The position numbers and the translations under genes are program-made. Below, one piece after another: positions 32,449 to 41,458 of a stretch of DNA of 46,207 bases (positions are counted from its first letter, which is position 1; each line of letters opens with the position of its first letter). The stretch spans positions 1 through 46,207 of the forward strand of contig JAZNER010000035.1 in NCBI GenBank assembly GCA_045588675.1, written 5' to 3'. Under the pieces are notes generated by a model that saw only the letters and a program-made list of their open reading frames with translations, had not been told where the DNA came from and ran no database searches. This DNA is from SVTX01 sp045588675 (lineage in GTDB: Bacteria > Bacillota > Clostridia > Oscillospirales > CAG-272).

Positions 32449-32955
32449 TCAAGAAATTAAAGATTTTGCAAGCTTTATTGCGCTTTCGGTGTCAGAGGAG
32501 ATAATCAAAAGGACATAATTATGCAAAATAATCACACGGGCATTTTGCAGCAGACCATCGCTGTCGGCTTTTACAGATTTGATTGAGCTTATGCGTTTGC
32601 AAAGCAGCTTTGCCGTGTCTGTGGCATTGTTGTGCGAATTGCAGTAAATTACAGCAAATTCACAGGGGTGAAGGTGTGAGAGAAATAAGGAATATTCAAT
32701 CCAGCCGTCACACACCTCGGGCATTTTGCCGTTACCGTATAATGCGGATAGAAGATGCTCTGAAATAAAAGCGTCTTCGCCGTGATTTGCTTTGGAGTGA
32801 TAAATTTTTCCTGCTGGTAATCTTACCTCGGCATTTGTCAGGGAGCAGATAACGGAAAGACAGGAAGGTCTATCCTTGCCCTGCACACACGAGCATAAAT
32901 TCAGAGATATAGATAAAAGCAAGATAAGACTTGCAACAAAACGAATTTTTCTCAT
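32449..32955 (-). CDS. putative lipoprotein, unknown function
   Basis: A 168-residue protein with an N-terminal signal peptide (about residues 5-20) and a lipobox-like LCSC, predicting lipid attachment at a cysteine near residue 21-23. The mature part has several Cys and His residues and a helical C-terminus (SSDTESAIKLAKSLIS). It converges on spoVAC with only 4 nt between stops. The ribosome binding site is weak. Position near spoVAC might hint at a sporulation role, but nothing in the sequence shows it. Confidence 0.55.
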   Translation of the reverse strand: MRKIRFVASLILLLSISLNLCSCVQGKDRPSCLSVICSLTNAEVRLPAGKIYHSKANHGEDAFISEHLLSALYGNGKMPEVCDGWIEYSLFLSHLHPCEFAVIYCNSHNNATDTAKLLCKRISSIKSVKADSDGLLQNARVIILHNYVLLIISSDTESAIKLAKSLIS

Positions 32956-33031
32956 TTAGCAAAAATTTAATCCTTTCAAAATTTCAGCTTTACTTGTTTA
33001 TTTTATGAGAAAAAGAATGCTTTCATGATAA

Positions 33032-33060
33032 AATGCAGAAAACATAAAGTTTTCTGCATT
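33032..33060 (-). terminator. terminator of the walJ-rlmH operon
   Basis: AATGCAGAAAAC, loop, GTTTTCTGCATT form a 12-bp stem, directly after the rlmH stop on the - strand. Confidence 0.85.
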
Positions 33061-33540
33061 TTATTTGTGATATTTAGTTCCTTTGATTATACTCATACAT
33101 CTGTAAACGCCTTCAAGCAAAATCACGCGCATAAGCTGATGGGGGAAAGTCATTTTTGACACCGACAGCTTTAAATCCGCAACCGCCTTTACCTCGTCAG
33201 ACAAGCCGTGAGATGAGCCTATCACAAAGCAGATTTCACTTGCGATTTGGAAGGCGTTATCAATTTTTTGTGCGAGTTCAGTTGATGAAAACTGCTTGCC
33301 TTCAATACAAAGTGCTATTTTATATGAACGCTGTGGCATAGCGGATAAAATTTGTTTCGCCTCTTCGTCAAGAGCTCTCTTTATTTCGGTGTCGGACGGG
33401 GACTGCGGAAGCTTGGCTTCCTTTAAATTGATGTGCTCAACCGTGCAAAAGCCCGAAAGTCTTTTTGAGTATTCCGAAACCGCCTCTCTCAAATATTCTT
33501 CCTTGAGAGTTCCTATGCTTATAAATTTTATTGTTGCCAA
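33061..33540 (-). CDS. rlmH: 23S rRNA pseudouridine-1915 N3-methyltransferase RlmH
   Basis: A 159-residue SPOUT methyltransferase that methylates pseudouridine 1915 of 23S rRNA on the 70S ribosome. Diagnostic parts: N-terminal IKFISIGTLKEEYLREAVSE, the SAM-binding knot CFVIGSSHGLSDEVK (GGxxG-like variant), and the C-terminal LSVSKMTFPHQLMRVILLEG followed by YRCMSIIKGTKYHK, which is highly conserved. It overlaps walJ by 13 nt, the arrangement common in Firmicutes. Confidence 0.95.
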   Translation of the reverse strand: MATIKFISIGTLKEEYLREAVSEYSKRLSGFCTVEHINLKEAKLPQSPSDTEIKRALDEEAKQILSAMPQRSYKIALCIEGKQFSSTELAQKIDNAFQIASEICFVIGSSHGLSDEVKAVADLKLSVSKMTFPHQLMRVILLEGVYRCMSIIKGTKYHK

Positions 33541-34358
33541 GATGTTTCCTCACTTTCACATTGACATTCCCCGACCCATACAGGCGAATACTGAGATGCG
33601 ACACAAAGGTTTAATCCTTTATTTGCAATTGCAGAGAAAACCTCGTTATAGGCAATCTCGGGAAGGTTGTTTTCTTCGCTTAAGTGTGCAAGCATAATGT
33701 TTTTTGTTCCGTTTTCAAAAAGAGAGGCGGCAAGGGATGCACATTCGCAGTTTGAAAGGTGACCGCGCTTACCTCGTATCCGTTGCTGTAAATCATACGG
33801 ATAAGGTCCGTTTTCAAGCATTTCTATGTCGTGATTTGACTCTAAAATAACTGTTTCACAGCCCAAAAGACAGTTTTTTATATTATCGGTTACACAACCC
33901 GTATCGGTGAGATAGCCTATTGCAATTTTTTCTCCGTTATCCGCATCAAAGCTTATTCGATAGCCTACGCTTGACATACTGTCGTGCGACGTGGGGAAGG
34001 CCTTGACATTCAAGCCCTTGATTTGAGCTTCAAATTCCTTTCCACGATATAAAACTAAGGAGCTGCAAAGCCTCTCGTCACGAAGTCCATTGAAAATTTG
34101 CGCAGAGGACAGAAGCATATGTATAGGGATATTGTGCTTGTGAGAGAGTGTTTGCAATGCGGAGATGTGGTCCTTGTGCTCGTGTGTTATAAATATTGCG
34201 TCAATGCTGTCAATATCAACATTGATTTGTGATAATGCCGAGCAGAGCGCGCGTGCGCTTTTGCCTGCATCAATGAGAATGTTAGCTCCTGCCGCGCTTA
34301 TAAAGGTCGAATTTCCCTTTGAGCCCGAATACAGACAGCAAATTTTATAATTATTCAT
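33528..34358 (-). CDS. walJ: WalJ/YycJ metallo-beta-lactamase-fold hydrolase
   Basis: A 276-residue MBL-fold protein. SGSKGNSTFI at the start, HEHKDH near residues 58-63, and later conserved D and H positions (LTDTGCVT, ILESNHD, KRGHLSN, LAHLSEENN) give the two-metal site of the YycJ/WalJ family. These are cytosolic DNA exonuclease-like proteins associated with the WalRK regulon and DNA repair. It starts 10 nt after an upstream membrane protein gene and overlaps rlmH; all three form one operon. Confidence 0.85.
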   Translation of the reverse strand: MNNYKICCLYSGSKGNSTFISAAGANILIDAGKSARALCSALSQINVDIDSIDAIFITHEHKDHISALQTLSHKHNIPIHMLLSSAQIFNGLRDERLCSSLVLYRGKEFEAQIKGLNVKAFPTSHDSMSSVGYRISFDADNGEKIAIGYLTDTGCVTDNIKNCLLGCETVILESNHDIEMLENGPYPYDLQQRIRGKRGHLSNCECASLAASLFENGTKNIMLAHLSEENNLPEIAYNEVFSAIANKGLNLCVASQYSPVWVGECQCESEETSWQQ

Positions 34359-34368
34359 ATACTACGCC

Positions 34369-34791
34369 TCAGGAAAAAATGTTTTGGAGTAAGCCTGTCC
34401 AGACAAAAAGGTATAAGGCTTCGGCGATAAAGGTTATTAAGAAGGGAATTATTACCGATAGCATCCAGCGGGATTTTTCCTCTCTGAGCTTTCCGTCATT
34501 AATATATTTTTGCTTCTGCTCGCCGCTCCAGGAGGCAGGGAGCATATCCTCAGTAACACTGCGACGGGAAAAAGCGCGGTTATAAGCTATGTATGCTATT
34601 AAAAATCCGCCGAAAATTATCATATAACCAACCATTACAACAGTTGAAAGTATAGGTGAGCCTATTCCCATCGAGCCGTAATAGATGAACATTAAAATCA
34701 ACGAATTGACAGCTAATGAAATTGCCAATTTTTTTGCTTTGGGGGAGATAGCTTTTATTTCCCTGAGCTTTTTTTCTTTATTGTTTTTCAT
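34369..34791 (-). CDS. small membrane protein, first gene of the walJ-rlmH operon
   Basis: A 140-residue protein with a basic N-terminus (MKNNKEKKLREIKAISPKAK) and three to four helices (about residues 20-42, 47-70 and 108-135), separated by a charged loop (TEDMLPASWSGEQKQKYIND). AAAGGA lies 12 nt upstream of the ATG. No family recognised. Its position before walJ and rlmH suggests co-transcription; function unknown. Confidence 0.6.
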   Translation of the reverse strand: MKNNKEKKLREIKAISPKAKKLAISLAVNSLILMFIYYGSMGIGSPILSTVVMVGYMIIFGGFLIAYIAYNRAFSRRSVTEDMLPASWSGEQKQKYINDGKLREEKSRWMLSVIIPFLITFIAEALYLFVWTGLLQNIFS

Positions 34792-34899
34792 AAATTTACA
34801 AATCCTTTTAGGTAAAAATCTTGCTACTCATAATTATACCATATTTTGAGGTCTTCTTCAAGTAATTTCGTCGGAATTTTAAAAAATATCGGTATAAAA

Positions 34900-34932
34900 A
34901 GCGGTCAATGCATAGAAAAGACATTGACCGCT
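34900..34932 (-). terminator. terminator of the abrB-type gene
   Basis: AGCGGTCAATG, loop, CATTGACCGCT followed on the - strand by TTTTTA. Confidence 0.85.
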
Positions 34933-34970
34933 GTAATAGTTGGTTTTATATTTGAATAGAATTATTCAGA

Positions 34971-35216
34971 TTAAAAAGATTCCTTGATTTTCTTTAAACA
35001 GTTCTCACAGACACGCTTGCCGTTGAAATAGACAATATCATCGGCATTACTGCAAAAGACGCAGGAAGGTTGATACTTTTGGAGAATAATTTTGTTTTCA
35101 TCAGTGAAAATTTCAAGTGAATCCTTTTCGTTTATGTCCAAAACCTGTCTTATGCTGATTGGAAGTACAATTCTTCCAAGCTCGTCCACTTTTCTAACTA
35201 CTCCTGTAGATTTCAT
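34971..35216 (-). CDS. AbrB/SpoVT-type transition regulator with zinc ribbon
   Basis: Encodes 81 residues from MKSTGVVRKVDELGRIVLP; AAAGGAG lies upstream of this ATG, in preference to a TTG two codons earlier. Residues 1-47 are the AbrB swapped-hairpin DNA-binding domain (RKVDELGRIVLPISIRQVLD). Residues 51-76 add a CxxC...CxxC zinc ribbon (CVFCSNADD, CENCLKK), a form seen in clostridial AbrB homologues. It is probably a post-exponential regulator, transcribed from a perfect promoter. Confidence 0.85.
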   Translation of the reverse strand: MKSTGVVRKVDELGRIVLPISIRQVLDINEKDSLEIFTDENKIILQKYQPSCVFCSNADDIVYFNGKRVCENCLKKIKESF

Positions 35217-35267
35217 CTTCAATCTCCTTTCGCGACTCTATATTAAGCCTCGTTTTCATACACATAA

Positions 35268-35296
35268 ATTATATCATAACGAATTTTGTCTGTCAA
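35268..35296 (-). promoter_or_regulatory. promoter of the abrB-type gene
   Basis: On the - strand TTGACA (35296-35291), a 17-nt spacer and TATAAT (35273-35268). Confidence 0.85.
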
Positions 35297-35344
35297 GCGA
35301 CAAAAATGTTAATTAATGTAATGTTTACATTTAAAAAGGGAATT

Positions 35345-35363
35345 TTTGTCAAAAAATGTCGAA
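35345..35363 (+). promoter_or_regulatory. tandem Spo0A-box-like sites upstream of spmA
   Basis: TTTGTCAAA (35345-35353) fits the 0A box TTTGTCRAA, and AATGTCGAA (35355-35363) carries its TGTCGAA core, 10 bp apart. They lie 50-70 bp upstream of spmA and downstream of the divergent abrB promoter, so either gene could be controlled. Confidence 0.5.
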
Positions 35364-35412
35364 TTTTAAAGTATAGGCGTTAAAATTCAAATTTATTTTC
35401 AGGAGGGAATAT

Positions 35413-36051
35413 ATGCTTGGGAAAATAGCAGGTATAATCGTAGTAATATCAAGCTTTTTTGCAATCGCATCAGGGAATGTTGACAAGCTTGCCGAGTCGA
35501 TTATCTCGGGAGCGGGAGATGCCGTTAGTCTTACGCTCGCTCTTGTTGGTATGATGTGTCTGTGGTGCGGAATTTTGCAGGTCTTAAAGGAAGCGGGGGT
35601 AATAAAAATGCTTACAAAAATTATACGCCCTATGATAAAAATATTCTTTCCGTCCGCCAATAAATATGGTGAGGCGGCAGAGGATATTGCGGCGAATATT
35701 GCCGCCAATATGCTTGGCGTTGGGAACGCCGCCACTCCGCTTGCCTTATCGGCTATGGAGAAATTGCAGAGAATAAATCCAAATCCCGATACAGCAAGCG
35801 CCGATATGATAACCCTTGCTGTGCTTAATACGGCGTCATTTTCAATCGTTCCGTCAACCGTTATCACTCTTATGAAAAGCGGGGGCTCGTCAAATCCATT
35901 TGCTATAATTGTTCCTATTTGGATTACATCAATATCCTGTTCGCTGATGGCTCTCATTCTGTGCAGACTTGCGGCAATTGTGAGAAGTGTGCCGAGCAAG
36001 GTCAATCAAGTTAAGATTAATAAGAAAATCAAGCAATATGAAAATACTTGA
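35413..36051 (+). CDS. spmA: spore maturation protein A
   Basis: A 212-residue protein with several membrane helices and a nucleoside-recognition/Gate-domain pattern (GDAVSLTLALVGMMCLWCGI, AANMLGVGNAATPLALSAME, NTASFSIVPSTVITLMKSGG). SpmA works with SpmB in spore core dehydration. GGAGGG precedes the ATG. It overlaps spmB by 14 nt. Length and motifs are those of the family, with a basic C-terminal tail (VNQVKINKKIKQYENT). Confidence 0.92.
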   Translation: MLGKIAGIIVVISSFFAIASGNVDKLAESIISGAGDAVSLTLALVGMMCLWCGILQVLKEAGVIKMLTKIIRPMIKIFFPSANKYGEAAEDIAANIAANMLGVGNAATPLALSAMEKLQRINPNPDTASADMITLAVLNTASFSIVPSTVITLMKSGGSSNPFAIIVPIWITSISCSLMALILCRLAAIVRSVPSKVNQVKINKKIKQYENT

Positions 36052-36571
36052 ATTTTTAGGCTATGCAACTGTGCCCTTGGTGGTACTGTGTGCGTCTTTA
36101 ATTATGCTTTTTGGTAAAAAGGACTATTTGAGTGCATTTTTGTCAGGAGCGAGAGAGGGATTTCAAACTGCAATAGGGCTTTTGCCGACGCTTGTTCTTC
36201 TGCTTGCAGCGCTTTCTATGTTAAGGGTATCGGGGGCGACAAAATTTGTTGCCGAGTTGCTCAAAGCCCCTGCCGACGCAATAGGTGTACCCTCTGAAAT
36301 AGTTCCGCTTTTGCTTACAAGACCTTTTTCGGGGAGTGCCTCGTCGGCTATGTTTTCAAATTTGCTTGGCGAGGTGGGCGCGGATAGCTTTGCCGCGCTT
36401 TGCGCGGCGGTTATTATGGGCAGCTCGGACACCGTTGTTTACATAATTTCGGTTTATTTTTCCTCGGCAAAGGTAAAGAGAACACTGTACGCCTTTCCAA
36501 TAGCGGTTGCAGTTATGCTCTTTTGCATATTTTTTTCATGTTTTATTTGCAGAATTTGGTTTAAAGTCTGA
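36038..36571 (+). CDS. spmB: spore maturation protein B
   Basis: 177 residues from MKILEFLGYATVPLVVLC. I chose this ATG because it restores the usual SpmB start; an upstream frame extension lies inside spmA. Gate-domain features: FLSGAREGFQTAIGLLPTLV, TRPFSGSASSAMFSNLL, MGSSDTVVYIISVYFSSAKV. It is co-translated with spmA through the 14-nt overlap and acts with it in the membrane during spore maturation. Confidence 0.92.
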   Translation: MKILEFLGYATVPLVVLCASLIMLFGKKDYLSAFLSGAREGFQTAIGLLPTLVLLLAALSMLRVSGATKFVAELLKAPADAIGVPSEIVPLLLTRPFSGSASSAMFSNLLGEVGADSFAALCAAVIMGSSDTVVYIISVYFSSAKVKRTLYAFPIAVAVMLFCIFFSCFICRIWFKV

Positions 36572-36632
36572 TTTGCTGGCAAAAATATTTAAAAGAATAA
36601 AAAAATGCAATTAAAATATGGGGGAATGTAAA

Positions 36633-36902
36633 ATGTTAAAGGGTGCGCAAAGGCAAATGATAGTTGTAAAAACACCGAAAAGCCTTGTGTTTGAAGAGGC
36701 ATATTTTGTAGTCAGGCCGAAGAACTATGCAGGCTCACTCGATATGCTTAACGAGGCTAATAAAATTATCGAGAACTGTGGACTAAATCAAAAAAAGAAA
36801 CGCAAGGTGTCGGCAAAGAATATTTTGTTTTTGCTGTCAGCATTCTTTGGTGGCGGAACTGTAGGGGGCATATTGGTCGCTCTTGTTTTCTCCTTCGCTT
36901 GA
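36633..36902 (+). CDS. small C-terminally anchored protein, unknown function
   Basis: Encodes 89 residues from MLKGAQRQMIVVKTPKSLVF; GGGGGA is 8 nt upstream of this ATG, in preference to one five codons earlier. A soluble part (EEAYFVVRPKNYAGSLDMLN) is followed by a basic stretch (KKKRKVSAKN) and one C-terminal transmembrane helix (about 69-88). I recall similar short proteins in other clostridia next to sporulation genes, without known function. Confidence 0.65.
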   Translation: MLKGAQRQMIVVKTPKSLVFEEAYFVVRPKNYAGSLDMLNEANKIIENCGLNQKKKRKVSAKNILFLLSAFFGGGTVGGILVALVFSFA

Positions 36903-36945
36903 TTAATTTTGAGAGCTTGAAAACCGTGGGTCAGAAATATAAGTG

Positions 36946-36974
36946 TTGACAAATTCGTCTTTTTGTTGTATAAT
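36946..36974 (+). promoter_or_regulatory. perfect promoter of the RNase J gene
   Basis: TTGACA (36946-36951), a 17-nt spacer and TATAAT (36969-36974); start near 36981. Confidence 0.85.
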
Positions 36975-36980
36975 AATGTA

Positions 36981-37278
36981 AATTGGATAGACCGATTTTT
37001 CAGTTTGTTATGAGAGCGAGCCTCTCTTTTTAATATGATATACATTGATAATATTGTGGGATAAGGTATTTCTCCTGCCGTATCCCGAAAATTATTTGCT
37101 TCCTGAAAAGCTCTGCGGAACGAAGGCGGAGCTCTTTCGGGGGGCCTTAATGTTGTGCTCATTATAAGGGCTTTTTTCGCATTTTTCATACACTTGTCGG
37201 CTTTGGGCAGACAGATTTTGAAGAACACATAACATAATGAACTTAACAATTAAACTTAATAACGAAAGGAAGGAATAG
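36981..37278 (+). other. long structured 5' leader of rnj
   Basis: About 300 nt without a gene. GGGATA (37058-37063) pairs with TATCCC (37081-37086), and GAAAAGCTCTGC with GCGGAGCTCTTTC forms a long hairpin at about 37102-37142. No riboswitch class recognised. Such a leader could be an autoregulatory cleavage target of RNase J; this is inference. Confidence 0.45.
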
Positions 37279-39375
37279 ATGGCTACAAGTAATAGCGTTA
37301 AAGAAAAAAACGGTGCGCAAGTATCACATTCCGCTGAAAAAAATAAGCAGAAGCCTGTACTTGCGCCTTTTCAAAAAAAGAAAAATCAAAGGGGTATAAA
37401 AAATAATTCCGAGGAAATGAAAATCAATAACGAAGTCACATTAAAGCCTGCTTCAAAAAAGCATTCCCCTAAAAAGCAGACCTCGTCAAAGCAAAACAAT
37501 GCCAAAAAGCTCTTGGAGAAAAAGCTTCGTGACATTGAGCTGCAAGAAGATGCTTCGGAAAAATCCAAAAAAGAGCAATCACAAAAAAAATCTGTCGGCA
37601 AGGCAACTAAAAAGCCGAGCAACAATAATGAGAAAAAGAGCTATGAGGAAAAAAAGAGCAACGGCCTTGATGTTTATACCGATAATAAGAATATTTTGAT
37701 TAAAAGAGATGATAATGCCAAGGTGCGCATTATTCCTCTCGGCGGACTTAATGAAATCGGCAAGAATATGACTGCGGTCGAATGTGGAAACGATATTATC
37801 GTTATTGACTGTGGATTGGCTTTTCCCGACGACGAGATGCCCGGAGTTGACCTGGTAATTCCCGATGTGACTTACCTTGAGGCAAACAGCTCGCGGGTAA
37901 GGGGAATTGTACTGACACACGGACATGAGGACCACATAGGAGCTATTCCTTATGTGCTTCGCAACATAAATCCGCCTATATACGGCACTAAGCTGACCTT
38001 GGGAATTGTACGAAACAAGTTAAAGGAGTTTTCGCTCCCCGTAACACCGAAGCTAATCTGTGTGTCTGCGGGTGACACAGTTCGCCTTGGCGGTATGTCG
38101 GTCGAATTTATTCATGTAAATCACTCAATTGCAGATGCCTGTGCGCTTGCAATTAAAACGCCTCTCGGCACTATCGTGCACTCGGGCGACTTTAAGCTTG
38201 ATTTAACACCGATTGACGGTGAGATTATGGATATAACAAGATTGGGCGAGCTTGGCCGTGAGGGAGTTTTGCTCCTGATGTGCGAATCAACCAACGCCGA
38301 GAGGGCGGGGCACACTCCGTCAGAGAGAAAGGTGGGAGCTTCACTTGAATATATCTTTAATACACATAAGGACCAAAGAGTTGTTATAGCAACCTTCTCC
38401 TCTAATGTTCACAGAGTTCAGCAAATCATTGACACCTCGTACAGACACGGCAGAAAGGTTGCAGTGACGGGCAGAAGCATGCTCAATATTGTAGGTGCTG
38501 CGGTCGAGCTTGGATATATGCATGTGCCACAGGGCGTTTTGATTGATATTTCTGAAATCAACCGCTATCGACCCGATGAAATTACACTCGTTACAACGGG
38601 AAGTCAGGGCGAGCCTATGTCGGCGCTTTACCGTATGGCATTTGGTGAGCACCGAGAGGTCAGACTTTGTATGAATGATGTAGTGGTTATTTCTTCAACG
38701 GCAATTCCCGGTAACGAGAAGCTGGTAGGAAGAATAATCAATGAGCTTTGCAAAATCGGAGTTGAGGTCATTCACGACGCGGCGGTCGAGGTTCACGTTT
38801 CGGGACACGCCTGTCAGGAGGAGCTGAAGCTTTTGCAGGCATTGACAAAACCAAAGTATTTTATGCCCGTGCACGGAGAATACAAGCATATGTCAGCAAA
38901 CCGCGACCTTGCGATTTCAATGGGAATGGATTCGAGAAATATTTTTATTTCCGATATTGGAAATGTTCTTGAAATTGATAAAAAGGGAGCTAGGATCAAC
39001 GGAACGGTCAATGCGGGACGGGTCTTGGTTGACGGATACGGGGTTGGCGATGTCGGTAACATAGTTCTCCGCGACAGACTTTTGCTCTCACAGGACGGAC
39101 TTATTGTTGTTGTCGCAACCGTAAGCTCGGACGGAGGATATTTGCTCTCAGGTCCCGATATTGTTTCTCGCGGCTTTATTTATGTAAGAGAATCCGAGGA
39201 ATTTATGGAGGAAATGAAGCAAATTGCGCTTGATTCAATCAACGGCTGCTTAGCTTCAAGAAGCCGTGCAGACTGGTATCAGATCAAGGGTAAGGTCAAG
39301 GACGAGCTTGCCAAGTTTATTCTGGCAAAAACAAAACGGCGTCCGATGATCATACCGATGATTATGAATGTTTAA
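37279..39375 (+). CDS. rnj: ribonuclease J with long lysine-rich N-terminal extension
   Basis: 698 residues; usual RNase J is about 555. Residues 1-145 are a disordered K/S/E-rich extension (KKKNQRGIKNNSEEMKINNE, KKSVGKATKKPSNNNEKKS). The MBL/beta-CASP core starts at VRIIPLGGLNEIGKNM; the metal site is HGHEDH at 214-219, with later EFIHVNHSIADA, IVHSGDFKLD, beta-CASP TGSQGEPMSAL and HVSGHACQEELKLL. The C-terminal domain ends RRPMIIPMIMNV. RNase J is a 5'-3' exo- and endonuclease central to mRNA decay. AAAGGAAGG precedes the ATG. The extension may bind RNA or partners. Confidence 0.93.
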   Translation: MATSNSVKEKNGAQVSHSAEKNKQKPVLAPFQKKKNQRGIKNNSEEMKINNEVTLKPASKKHSPKKQTSSKQNNAKKLLEKKLRDIELQEDASEKSKKEQSQKKSVGKATKKPSNNNEKKSYEEKKSNGLDVYTDNKNILIKRDDNAKVRIIPLGGLNEIGKNMTAVECGNDIIVIDCGLAFPDDEMPGVDLVIPDVTYLEANSSRVRGIVLTHGHEDHIGAIPYVLRNINPPIYGTKLTLGIVRNKLKEFSLPVTPKLICVSAGDTVRLGGMSVEFIHVNHSIADACALAIKTPLGTIVHSGDFKLDLTPIDGEIMDITRLGELGREGVLLLMCESTNAERAGHTPSERKVGASLEYIFNTHKDQRVVIATFSSNVHRVQQIIDTSYRHGRKVAVTGRSMLNIVGAAVELGYMHVPQGVLIDISEINRYRPDEITLVTTGSQGEPMSALYRMAFGEHREVRLCMNDVVVISSTAIPGNEKLVGRIINELCKIGVEVIHDAAVEVHVSGHACQEELKLLQALTKPKYFMPVHGEYKHMSANRDLAISMGMDSRNIFISDIGNVLEIDKKGARINGTVNAGRVLVDGYGVGDVGNIVLRDRLLLSQDGLIVVVATVSSDGGYLLSGPDIVSRGFIYVRESEEFMEEMKQIALDSINGCLASRSRADWYQIKGKVKDELAKFILAKTKRRPMIIPMIMNV

Positions 39376-39408
39376 TAAAAATCAAAAAATATGAGCATTT
39401 TTGACAAA

Positions 39409-39429
39409 AAGCAGAAAAGTTTTCTGCTT
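39409..39429 (+). terminator. stem-loop after rnj
   Basis: AAGCAGAA, loop AAGTT, TTCTGCTT, followed by a T-rich sequence. Confidence 0.6.
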
Positions 39430-39547
39430 GTTCATATTTTATTCAAGAAGATGTCACTTGGTAATATTATAATAAAGAATGTTTATTGTTCTCGACAATA
39501 GTTGAGTCATTAATTTAATATTTTGATGAAAAGGTGGAACCTATAAA

Positions 39548-41326
39548 ATGGGAAAAGGTAACAGAAACAGCAAAAAAAGAGCTGCGGAACAAATTAATAA
39601 TTCCGAAAAGCTTTTTGACAAGCAAAAAAATGTAAATAAAAAGAAGAGCGGTGACAGAGCTATTACGATAGCTTGTATCGTATTTGCAGTTCTTATAGCG
39701 GCATCTCTTGTAGTTAATCTGATGCAAGAAAACGGTGTGTTTATAAGACAGGAAAAAGCGGCTAATACAGATAACTTTGAAGTTGACTCCGCAATGATGG
39801 GATTTTTCTATAACGAATATCTTATGAATTGGTATGAGGAGAACTATAGCTATCTCTCGTACTATTCAATAGATTTGTCAAGTAGCCTTCGCACACAGAC
39901 ATATGGCGGCGGTTATGAGGTTTATTTCCTTGGCTCATACGACGGAACCTGGTATGATTACTTCCTTGATAAGGTTTTAGAGGAGGTTGAAATGTACCTT
40001 GAGTACGCTGAAGGCGCAAAGGAAGCAGGTCTTAGCCTTGACGACGAGGATTACGAGGAAATCGACGAAATTATCGATGGAATTAAGGCTACAATGAAGG
40101 CAAGCGGAGCAAAATACAGCGATTGGTATGGAAGAGGCGTAAAGGAAAAGGATGTTCGCCGCTGCTATGAGCTTATTCTCCTTGCTTCTAACTTTGCAGA
40201 TTACAAGGTTGAAAAGCTTGAAGAGGCTCTTGATGAAGACGATGCTGCACTTCTTAAATATGTTGACGAACATAAGTCAACATTCTACACAGCAGAGTAT
40301 CTCTCTTACCAGATCAAGCTTAGCTCAAAGAATTTTGATACAGACGAAGCGTATGATGCAGCAGTAGATGCGGCAAAAGCGGCTGCAGAGAAGATCGCGG
40401 AAGCAAAGACACCTGCAGAGTTTGTTGAATTTGTTGACGCTTACAAGACAGAGAACAATATTGTTGACGACAAAAAGTCTGAAAGTGAAACAGGAACCGA
40501 AACTCTCACTCCTGAGGAAGAGCTTGAGGCTAAGCTTGAAGAACTTAAGGGTGAGATCAGCTATGAAACATCCAGCGACCTTGGCAAGTGGATCTTCGAG
40601 GAAAATGCAGAAGCTAACGACACAAAGGTAATTGAGAAGACAGGCACAGAAACCGAAACAGAGGAAAAGGAAACTGAAACAGAGGAAGCAGAGAGCGGTG
40701 ATGCAACAGAAGCAAAGAAGACTTACGACATATATACCGTAACTGCTTATATGCTCACATCTCCCTCTGCTCGCGACACCTCTCTTACAAAGGATGCGGC
40801 ATTCCTTCTTGCATCAGATAAGGCAGAAGTTGAAAAGTTCATCACCGCATTCAAGGCAGGCGAAACAAACCGTGAAAGCTTTGTAGAGGTTGCAGAAAAG
40901 CAGGCTGAGGCACTCCACGCAGGACACGACCACGAGGAAGAGGGCTTTGTAGAGCCCATATTCACCTATGACAGCCTTGAAAAGATGACAGACAATTATT
41001 TTGTAGATGCTTACGGCAAGTTGAATGATTGGCTTGATACAGGTGACAGAGAGGCGAATACAATCTCTGATATTATGGAAATCGTAATTAAAGGCGCAGA
41101 GGGCAAGGAAGACACAACATATTATGCAGTAGTTTATTTCGAAGCATATAATGATGAGGCTTGGTATGCACAGGCATATAGCTTGACCGTAAACGACCAA
41201 TTCGAAACTTGGTTCGAGGAGCAGAAGAAGGAAATGCCTGTAGTTCATAATGAAAAGGCTCTTTCTAAGATCAACACTATAGTTTTGAACACAACTCACT
41301 CTGCTGACGACGGACACGACCACTGA
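39548..41326 (+). CDS. membrane-anchored SurA/PrsA-like protein
   Basis: A 592-residue protein with a basic cytosolic N-terminus (residues 1-35), one transmembrane helix (about 38-60, ITIACIVFAVLIAASLVVNL) and a large extracellular part. The region about 75-200 (MMGFFYNEYLMNWYEENY, YFLDKVLEEVEMYLEYAEGA) looks like the helical SurA-N/PrsA chaperone fold. Two T/E-rich linkers (about 320-335 and 375-400) separate further helical parts. Histidine clusters HAGHDHEEE and DDGHDH suggest metal binding. No clear parvulin domain is visible, so chaperone rather than isomerase activity is more likely. Confidence 0.6.
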   Translation: MGKGNRNSKKRAAEQINNSEKLFDKQKNVNKKKSGDRAITIACIVFAVLIAASLVVNLMQENGVFIRQEKAANTDNFEVDSAMMGFFYNEYLMNWYEENYSYLSYYSIDLSSSLRTQTYGGGYEVYFLGSYDGTWYDYFLDKVLEEVEMYLEYAEGAKEAGLSLDDEDYEEIDEIIDGIKATMKASGAKYSDWYGRGVKEKDVRRCYELILLASNFADYKVEKLEEALDEDDAALLKYVDEHKSTFYTAEYLSYQIKLSSKNFDTDEAYDAAVDAAKAAAEKIAEAKTPAEFVEFVDAYKTENNIVDDKKSESETGTETLTPEEELEAKLEELKGEISYETSSDLGKWIFEENAEANDTKVIEKTGTETETEEKETETEEAESGDATEAKKTYDIYTVTAYMLTSPSARDTSLTKDAAFLLASDKAEVEKFITAFKAGETNRESFVEVAEKQAEALHAGHDHEEEGFVEPIFTYDSLEKMTDNYFVDAYGKLNDWLDTGDREANTISDIMEIVIKGAEGKEDTTYYAVVYFEAYNDEAWYAQAYSLTVNDQFETWFEEQKKEMPVVHNEKALSKINTIVLNTTHSADDGHDH

Positions 41327-41341
41327 TAATTAGTATAAATA

Positions 41342-41370
41342 AGGGCTGCCGCTTATAAAGTGACAGCCCT
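41342..41370 (+). terminator. stem-loop after the SurA-like gene
   Basis: AGGGCTG pairs with CAGCCCT, with additional inner pairs. There is no strong T run, so termination may be partial. Confidence 0.55.
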
Positions 41371-41458
41371 ATGTCAATAATTTTGCTTGTAGCATATGAT
41401 ATATATAAGAACTAAGGGCGGCAGGAGATATTTGGTCGCTGAAAGGAAATTTTGAACT

